This document shows positions 56,791-64,000 of a stretch of 64,000 nucleotides of DNA, piece by piece. The DNA is from Ceratotherium simum simum. Lineage: Eukaryota > Chordata > Mammalia > Perissodactyla > Rhinocerotidae. Below the pieces are notes generated by a model, which was not told the origin of the DNA, made no database searches, and worked only from the letters and a program-made list of their open reading frames with translations. Each line of letters starts with the position of its first letter. The first letter of the stretch is position 1. The stretch is from the NCBI RefSeq assembly GCF_000283155.1, contig NW_004454159.1:21094941-21158940 (forward strand). The letters run 5' to 3'. The position numbers were made by a program, and so were the translations under genes.

Positions 56791-58754
56791 CCAGGTAGTA
56801 GAGGCAGCCAGACAATCTGGGCGCTGAGCTGCAATTCCTGGGACCCTGGGAGCCCCATAACAAGGGACTTACTGCACAAATTACAGGCAATGTTGATCCA
56901 AGTTATAAAATACTTGATTAATTATAAAAATGCATGGAGTCAGAGTGATATTACACTGCTGTAATATATCATTTATTCAAAGAGTTAATTCTAGAGTCAC
57001 TGGCCTAATATCTTAATACCAGGTTGTGAAGATAGAAGGACTATATTCATTATATATATTCTAAAAAACAAAATGTGAATTAGGAAATTATGGAATTTAC
57101 TTCAGTATCAAATATGGTCTCCTTTACTTGAAGACTCCTTTACTTGAGGGTGCAATTAGAATAAACTGTGAAAAATATCTGGTGATGTTTGAGGCCCCCA
57201 GATACAAGGGTCACAGTCTAAATAATTCTTTTGTGAGCCAGTTTAATATGGAAATTTTATTTTCCTAATCAATTTACAGATGCTGCATAGAAGTAGACCT
57301 CAGTTACAAGGCAGAGCCTTGTCATATTCTTGGTGATGACTCCTTAAGTTTCAGCACTCCAAAAGTGGAATTGAAGCCATAATTTCACATGAACTTTATT
57401 TGAGCCAGAAAGAAATTAAGGCCTACAGTGTAGGAACATGAGAATGATATACCCATTCACTCATGCCTTTTTGTTCTGAAAACATTTTGCAGTTGAAGAG
57501 TACATTTTTAAGGCATATGATGATGGTGCATTCAACTTGGTGAAAGGTAAATAAAGAGGAGTTCAGGGTGTCATTGCAATTTAGATGTAGTTTGTCCATC
57601 AAGCAGGCTTCTGAAAACCTCTCACAAGTTAACGATCTGTCATTTCCTAACTGGACTACAGGCTTCATTTACTATCCTTACAAACAGAGAGAAGAGTCAT
57701 TAGCTTCAGAAACACATTTAGTGTAGCGATTCTAGGGGTTAGGTGCTATAACATCAACAAAAATTAAAAAGCATTTCACTAAATAGTACAGGGTCCACTA
57801 TTATAATGTTACTTAAAAAATGTTTATTATATTTTTAGTTATACAATAAAGAATATAAGTACACTATAATTGTAAGAGGAACAAATTAATGTAATATATT
57901 AGAGTCTAATAACCGTCTGATTTTTTATTAGCTCATCTCAACCTTATTATTGATGCAAAAATCATATTTCCTCTTTATCAGACTTCTGTTAATCCATACT
58001 TTTCTTCCTCCCTTTCTCTGACAAAGGCCCATTTTATCTGCTCGCTACATAGATTAGAAAACTTCTTTTTCAGTAGGCTCCAACAATAAGCCAAATAACA
58101 AACATGTATTGAGTACTAATTACTTGTAAAGCCCTATACTAGGCTCAGTGAGATCCCACAACCTTTTGAATAGCCTCAAGGCCTCTGACGGAAGGATACT
58201 AGGGAAAATCCATCTTGGCCTTGTTCAGTGGGTTCTTGTCATCTGAGCACTTAGGCACTTAGCAGATTCATTCACATAGTAGAGCTGGAATTAAAACACA
58301 CTTGTGGACTGGTAGAACAGGAAAGATGAAAGAATTAGATTTAGCAGAGTGTTCCTTAGCCTTAAGTAACCAAATAGAGAGATATAGACAATATGAGAAC
58401 CATTTTATCCTGCAGAACCCTTAAGAGGCTGGGGTCTTGGAGACACCAAGAAAGGAGGGGTCATGAGCAAGACATGGATTAAAAACAGAGAAATGGTTCA
58501 TAAGTTAATATAAGGAAGAGGTGTCTACTCTCTCACCATCAAACATAGAATACTAGGAGCCTGGAAAATACCCTTCAATGGGAGAGATGAAATCTTCTCA
58601 ATAGATATTAAACAATCTCAGACAAAAAACACTCACATGCCAATAAATAAGGATTCCCTAGGAAAAGCACAGCCTCGTGACTGACCACCCTAAGAAGGCT
58701 AGGCAGCCACAAGACACAGATAGGTTTCAGCAGCTAGAGATCCAAATGTAAAAA
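56791..58754. other. Unassigned
   Basis: About 2 kb with no firm repeat. A 13-base direct duplication 'ctcctttacttga' lies near 57119-57147. No gene called. Confidence 0.45.
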
Positions 58755-59965
58755 ATCAATTTGGACCCTTACTTTACACCACATACAAAAATTAAATCAA
58801 AATGGATCAAAGACCTAAAAATAACAGGTAACACTATAAAACTTTTAGAGAAAAACATAGGTGAAAATCTTCTTGACCTTGGATTAGGCAATGGTTTAGC
58901 AAAAGCGCAAGCCACCAAAGAAAAAAATAGATAAACTGAACTTCATTAAAATTAAAAACTTTTGTACACCAAAGGACACTATAAAGAAAGTGAAAGACAA
59001 CTCAGGGAATGGGAGAAAATATTTACAAATATACAACTGATAAGGGCCTAATGTCCAGAACACAGAGAGAACTCCTACAACTCAACAACAAGACAAATGG
59101 CCCAATTAAAAAATGAGCAAAGGACTCAAATAGACATTTCTCCAAAATATATACAAATGGCCAATAAACACATGAAAAGATGCTCAACATCATTAGTCAT
59201 TAGAGAAATTTAAACCAAAACCACATTGAAATACCACTTCACACCCACTAAGATGGCTATAATTTAAAAAATTATTTTAAAAAATGGAAAACAACAAGTG
59301 TTGGCAAGGGTGTGGAAAAATTGAGATCTTCATATGTTGCTGCTGGTGGGAAGGTAAAATAGTACAGTTGCTGTCATAAAGTTTGGCAGTTTCATAAAAT
59401 GTTAAACATAGAGTTACCATATGACCCCATGAGTCTACTCGCAGAAAATTGAGGACATAAGTCCACACAAAAACTTATACATAAATGTTAACAGCATCAC
59501 TATTCATAATAGCTGAAAGGTGGAAACAATCCAAATGTCCCTCAATTGATGAATGGATAAACAAAAATATGGTATATCCATACAATGAAATATTATTCAA
59601 CCATGAAAAGGAAGGAAGTACTGAAACAAGAAACAACATGGATGAACCTTGAAAACGTTATCCTAAGTGAAAGAAGCCAGTTTCAAAAGGCCACATATTA
59701 TATGATTCCATTTATATGAAATGCCCAGGATAGGCAAATCAATAGAGACTGAAAGCAGATTAGAGGTTGCCAGAGGCTGGGGTGTTGAGGGGGAATGGGG
59801 AGTGATTGCTTAATAAGTACGAGGTTTCTTTTTGGGGCAATAAAAATGTTCTGGAATTAGTGGTATTGGTTGCACAACATTGTGAATATACTCAATGCCA
59901 CTGAATCATAAACTTTAAAATGGTTAAAATGGTAAATTTTTGTTATGTGAATTTGACATCAATGA
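58755..59965 (+). mobile_element. 5'-truncated L1 (L1M, comparatively well preserved)
   Basis: It enters ORF2 at 'aatttggacccttactttacaccacatacaaaaatt' and can be followed without gaps: 'ttggattaggcaatggtttagcaaaag', 'cttcattaaaattaaaaacttttgtacaccaaagg', 'aaatgagcaaaggactcaaatagacatttctcc', 'agtggaaacaatccaaatgtccctcaattgatgaatggataaac'. The 3'UTR ends 'ctttaaaatggttaaaatggtaaatttttgttatgtgaatttgacatcaat'. The abrupt left end is typical 5' truncation. Stops are present. Confidence 0.92.
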
Positions 59966-60167
59966 TAGATGATAGATAGACAGACACAGAAAGAAAGAGG
60001 GAAGGAAAGAGAAAAAGAGAGGGGGGGGGAGGGAGGGTAGAAAGAAGGAAGGAAGGAAGGAAGGAAGGAAGGAAGGAAGGAAGGAAAGAGGGAGGGAGGG
60101 AACGAAGGGAGGGAGGGGAGGAGGGGAGGAAGGGAGGAAGGGAGGAAGGAAGGAAGGAAGAGAAAGA
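59966..60167. repeat. Purine-only microsatellite: (GATA), (GGAA)n, (GGGA)n
   Basis: From the L1 tail it passes through GATA/GACA units, a run of nine G (60022-60030), about 13 GGAA units (60045-60085) and mixed GGGA/GGAA units. The plus strand is almost purely A and G from about 59987 to 60167. Confidence 0.93.
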
Positions 60168-60204
60168 ATTATACATCTGTGCTTACACATAGAAAAGACT
60201 TGCA

Positions 60205-60520
60205 GGGCCGGCTCCATGGCTTAGCGGTTAAGTGCGCGCGCTCCGCTACCGGCGGCCAGGGTTCAGATCCCAGGCGCGCACCGATGCACCACTTCTCCAG
60301 CCATACTGAGGCCTCGTCCCACATACAGCAACTAGAAGGATGTGCAACTATGACATACAACTATCTACTGGGGCTTTGGGGGGAAAAAAAAAAAAAGGAG
60401 GAGGATTGGCAATAGATGTTAGCTCAGAGCCAGTCTTCCTCAGCAAAAAGAGGAGGATTAGCACGGATGTTAGCTCAGGGCTGATCTCCCTCACAAAAAA
60501 AAAGAAAGAAAAAAGAAAAA
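60205..60520 (+). mobile_element. Composite ERE SINE with perfect 14-bp TSD
   Basis: Head 'gggccggctccatggcttagcggttaag', the 'agcaactagaaggatgtgcaactatgacatacaactatctactggggctttgg' body, an A-run, then 'ggaggattggcaatagatgttagctcagagccagtcttcc' and 'tgttagctcagggctgatctccctcac'. It has the same two-part structure as 48524-48833. 'agaaaagacttgca' occurs at 60191-60204 and 60521-60534. Confidence 0.96.
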
Positions 60521-60534
60521 AGAAAAGACTTGCA

Positions 60535-61554
60535 AGCATTTGCCTATTTTAAGGATTTTTTTAAAATTAGAGAATAACATCTTTCCAATGATAAAATGCT
60601 TAGTAGGAAGAACGCTTTTAGACTAGTAATTGAGTGTTGCCGATTTGCATTCATATTCTTTTTGGATCCTGAAAGTATTATCTCTATTTAACATCACACA
60701 CAATTTATTCACTGTAAATATATTGTGAAAGCGCAAAGGATGGAAAGAAATAAGTAAAATCTAATTTTTCCCCCTAGAGGAAGAAATTTCCTATGTGTAT
60801 TGATATATAGACACATGTGCAAATGAAACATTTATCTGTGTCTAAACAAGCATAAAGACTCAGATTTTAGATGGCTAAAACATAAAATTAATTTTGTTCT
60901 GAAATAAAATAAAATTTTAAATTTACATTTTTAACCAATAACAAGTGTACAACAAAGGAATCTGAAGTCATTTTTTTGTTCTTAATTAGTTTTCATTATT
61001 TTTTCCATTAACAAAATCAGAAGCAATAGAATTTTATGTATTTCCCGTGTTTTCATTTTGATTAACATCTGATTTGGGAAAATTTTATCCTTCATGTATA
61101 ATACTTATAATGTAAATATATGAAGATTACAATTTATGGTCTATACATAGCTGAAAGCAAAATGTTGAGTTGCATTAGCACTAAATTTTTAGACTTGAGC
61201 TAACTAGATTTCCATATCTATATCAAAAACAATGTAACATGATTAATATGAAATATTCCTAAAATGTCAGCTAGATGCATAATACAATTTATATTACCAC
61301 GGACTCTTGAATAGAGCAACTTGCTTATGCAACACTTCTTATATAAAAAGTCTTTTTAAAAGCAGATTATTATCATAGCAGCAGGTGAAAGATCTCTTTC
61401 ATTTTTAACTAAAATTTTATAATTCAATCATTTTTATGTCATTAACTTTATACATTGCCTAAAGAAAAAACCGAAGGTCATAGGGAGAAAATATTATAAC
61501 AAAATTGAGTTTGAAATAATTGTGCTTACTCTTTTGACTTTTTTGAGAGACCCC
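60535..61554. other. Unassigned, strongly AT-rich
   Basis: No repeat family or gene recognised. Confidence 0.5.
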
Positions 61555-62060
61555 TCTTGCCCCACCACCCCCTGCCCCTCAATCTCTTGATGGCTCCATT
61601 TTCTCCCAGATAAACAGCAACCTGCAGGCAGCCTCCTCTCAGGCTCACTTGCTCACTTACGTTATCAACTCAACAAGGACACTATAGCCAATCCCTTGAA
61701 CAACTTTCTCACCTCCCCAACACACATCATCTCTACAAAGCCCAACTAGCCCCTTCTCCTTTCCACTGTCCCCTCTTTTTGGAATCCTAGCTCATCCTCC
61801 CAGGGATTTCCTTTCCTCCCCATCATTCTCCCTCTCTAGTAGCTTTGACCTCATCCTCATTGATAGATTCTTCCCCAGTAAACAAACACATTCAAGCACC
61901 TCCAATACTGAAAACACAAGCAAAACACCCTCCTCCCTTGATCCTGCTCCCCCACCCAGCTGTTCCTCTCTCTCTCTCCTTTCCTCTCAACCAAGCTTCC
62001 TGAAATAAGAGCCTCTGTCCAAAGTCTCTGTTTCCTCATCTTTTCACTGACTTCATTGAT
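61555..62060 (+). mobile_element. L2 (CR1-clade) ORF remnant, reverse-transcriptase region
   Basis: Pyrimidine-rich text 'ctttttggaatcctagctcatcc', 'cttccccagtaaacaaacacattcaagcacctcc' and 'accctcctcccttgatcctgctcccccacccagctgttcctctctctctctcctttcctctcaaccaagcttcctgaaataagagcctctgtcc' parallels the L2 reverse-transcriptase coding sequence around the 'SNYRPISLL' block. Stops and indels show decay. Confidence 0.55.
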
Positions 62061-62699
62061 TTTAAATTTTCATTTGCAAAATATTGAAAAAAATCTAATA
62101 CATAAAATTCACTCACAATCTCACTACTTTTTAAGAAAAATGATATAAGTTAATAAATGAAAGTTTCCCCTCTCCACCCACGCCCATCTTTGTCAGGAGG
62201 TTCCTACAAAACTCTGCCAAGGTTTCTTGGTCTCTGGTCAAACGGCCATCCCTCCTTCCTCTGAGACAAAGAGGAGCCATTTCCTAGATAGTGCTGCAAC
62301 ATGAAACACGCTTTTTTGTTCCCCAGGGGTCTTTATACAGCTTATAACCAGGGGAGGGAACAACAGCATATAACAGTTTTCAATCATTTTATCTTTCTCT
62401 ATGGCATGAAAACTTTTACATGCTTGCATTTTTGAATATTTCCATTAGAGAATAGAGGAAATCTACTTCTCAGTGACCTAAATGTGAAAGGTAAAGTTGA
62501 CCTTGAATGTCATCATTATTGACACTCTTTGGTGTATGACAAAGGGAGTATTGACCTGATTGCATCACAGAGCTTAACCACAGACAAACCTCGTGTTTGG
62601 CTGTCTTCACTCTTTAGGCTATTAAAATAATTCAAGGAAAGAAGTCACACCAGCAGAGAACTGAGAAACTAGTGGGGGTAACATCTAATAATCACTTTA
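62061..62699. other. Unassigned
   Basis: No gene or repeat recognised. Confidence 0.5.
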
Positions 62700-63242
62700 T
62701 GTTAAGTAGTGATGGTGCTCAGGGCAAGCTACCACAGGAGGCACCACTCTGGTATGCAGATTATTTCAAGCTGAAGACAATAAGGACTCAGAGAACTCAG
62801 GAAGAATATTTGAGTTTCCCCTCCCAAACTGCCTAAAGAATTTAAAACAAAAGATCTGTTTCAAGAAAGAGTTGTTATCATGATGGCTGTAAAGATAATG
62901 TAGGATAGAGGTTACAATAGGAAAGGTACCAAGCCTCTTTTATCAAAAACTCCATCTCTCCCTGACCACGTTATCTATAGATGACCCTGAAAAGAATTGT
63001 CTTCCTGCCCTCTGAAGTCCCAGGCACTACCCACCCCCAACACGCTCCTCGCCTTTAGCTGCAACACTTAAGCAAGCAGCTTAGACAGAGGGACGAGTTG
63101 CTCATTTCTGAGTTTCTCCCATGTATACATGTTATTAAAATTGGTATTATTTTCTCCTGCTAACCTGTCTTGTTAATTACTTGGCCAGCCATAAGAACCT
63201 TAAGGAAAAGGGCAGAGGGAGATTCTCCCTCTTCCCCCGACA
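62700..63242 (+). mobile_element. ERV-type LTR (MER21-like)
   Basis: The 3' part 'gctcatttctgagtttctcccatgtatacatgttattaaaattggtattattttctcctgctaacctgtcttgttaattacttggccagccataagaaccttaaggaaaagggcagagggagattctccctcttcccccgaca' is characteristic of ERV LTR ends. Upstream 'cccaaactgcctaaagaatttaaaa' and 'ctgaagtcccaggcac' fit. The left boundary is approximate. No coding sequence is attached. Confidence 0.65.
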
Positions 63243-63785
63243 GTAGAAAATGAAAGGGTCTTTGTTGAAGAGCCTTTCTGACTGAATCTGTCCCTTGGTG
63301 TTCTGAACCTTTCACTCACTGTCTTATAAAAAGAACCTATTAATTAACTTGGGGCCTGGTCAGGAGAAGAGTTTTCACAGTTTTTTATTTTCCCTTGCGT
63401 CTATACATACTTATCCATGAGTACTCACAAAACACAAAACCAAAAAATAGAACGTATTTCAAATGAAGTAAATACTATAGCTTTTACCATCACAGTCCTG
63501 GCCCTCGTCAGGCAGTAGTCAGGTTACACATTGACTCAGGCCCTGGAATATGATAGGAAATATTAGAGCTCTTCTTTCAAAAAGCTTGGCTGGGAGGAAA
63601 GGAGAGAGACAGAAGAATAACTGCATAGGGAGCAGGATCAATGGAGGATGTTGTTTTCGTGTCTTTAGGATTGGAGGGGTTTGACTGTGTTTATTTACTG
63701 AGGGGAGAATCTTCCAGGAGACTAGGCAGGTGTTGGCCCAGGCCTGAGGAGGGAGGCCAGTCAGGAGCTGAAACAGTGAATACCG
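63243..63785. other. Unassigned stretch between two LTR-like pieces
   Basis: No retroviral coding similarity or primer-binding site that I can identify. A 110-codon minus-strand frame starts here (63519-63851) without familiar features. Confidence 0.45.
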
Positions 63786-64000
63786 TGGGAGTTCAAAATT
63801 GGCCACCCTGAAATATATCTCTTTACCTTGATTATCTTCTCTGATGAGCATTTGACATCCCCCACTAACTGCCTAAAGGAATTTAACTCGGGGTATGGAC
63901 AGACTGGCAGGGTCCTTGCTAAGCCCATTCTTATCAAAGTTCTGTTTACCAAACATTTACATTTGTAAAGGTATCTCCCTCTGTGTACTGGGAAGAGGTG
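63786..64000 (+). mobile_element. LTR-like fragment running off the right edge
   Basis: 'ttggccaccctgaaatatatctctttaccttgattatcttctctgatgagcatttgacatcccccactaactgcctaaaggaatttaactcggggtatggacagactggcagggtcc' resembles ERV LTR text and shares 'aactgcctaaa(g)gaatttaa' with the neighbouring LTR. Incomplete because the window ends. Confidence 0.45.

Noticed and set aside
59924..60217. 97-codon minus-strand frame rich in Leu, Pro, Ser and Phe
   Set aside because: It is only the translation of the purine-only microsatellite read on the pyrimidine strand.
1..64000. Bacterial or phage features (operons, ribosome binding sites, attachment sites)
   Set aside because: The repeat content is mammalian throughout; such features do not apply.

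Overview
This window is nuclear DNA from a mammal, and almost certainly from a perissodactyl, most likely a horse or other Equus. The diagnostic signal is a family of tRNA-derived SINEs. Each has a GGCCGGCCC-type head, an A box (TGGCNNAGYGG), a B box (GGTTCGGATCC) and the downstream phrases 'agaggaagatgggcacagatgttagctcagggc' or 'agcaactagaaggatgtg'. These match the equine repetitive elements (ERE). I count 13 copies, several with target-site duplications (TSDs). Family names here come from memory of consensus sequences, not from a database search.

I see no supportable protein-coding gene, rRNA, tRNA or CRISPR. Overall the DNA is AT-rich and the open reading frames are short. The longest (169 codons, minus strand, 40998-41507) is no longer than chance allows. 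The window reads as intergenic or deep intronic DNA built from layers of transposable elements.

Layout. 1-2010: L1 and L2 pieces, with two EREs inserted head to tail in an L1 3' end. 2-8.4 kb: mostly unassigned, with a MIR, L2 scraps, an ERE and a local direct duplication (3868-4085 / 4783-5030). 8.5-15 kb: a dense L1 block. It includes the 5' half of an L1 (12755-14998), interrupted by an ERE and by a small Tigger-like transposon whose ends and TA duplications are intact. 15.4 kb: a decayed hAT transposon in which transposase protein similarity can still be read. 16.9-25.5 kb: two inverted copies of an unrecognised sequence of about 1.15 kb, one split by a 501-bp MaLR-type LTR with a perfect 5-bp TSD. 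20.9-21.4 kb: an ERVL-type LTR. 25.5-29 kb: a mixed, locally GC-richer stretch with MIR, L2 and MER5. 29.7-38.3 kb: L1 elements in both orientations, a HAL1-like copy with tandem 5' units, and a possible short LTR with a polypurine tract. 38.3-48.5 kb: little recognised apart from MIR, MER5, a MaLR LTR, HAL1-like sequence and EREs. 50-53.3 kb: MaLR LTR, MIR and L2. 54.8-60.5 kb: HAL1/L1 sequence, a well-preserved L1 3' end followed by a purine-only microsatellite, and EREs. 60.5 kb to the end: AT-rich DNA, an L2 reverse-transcriptase-region remnant and ERV-like LTRs.

The most interesting structure is the inverted duplication at 16855-18545 / 24300-25460. No existing repeat family I know explains it. 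It may be an undescribed ancient repeat or an old inverted segmental duplication. I found no functional 'system' in the sense of cooperating genes.
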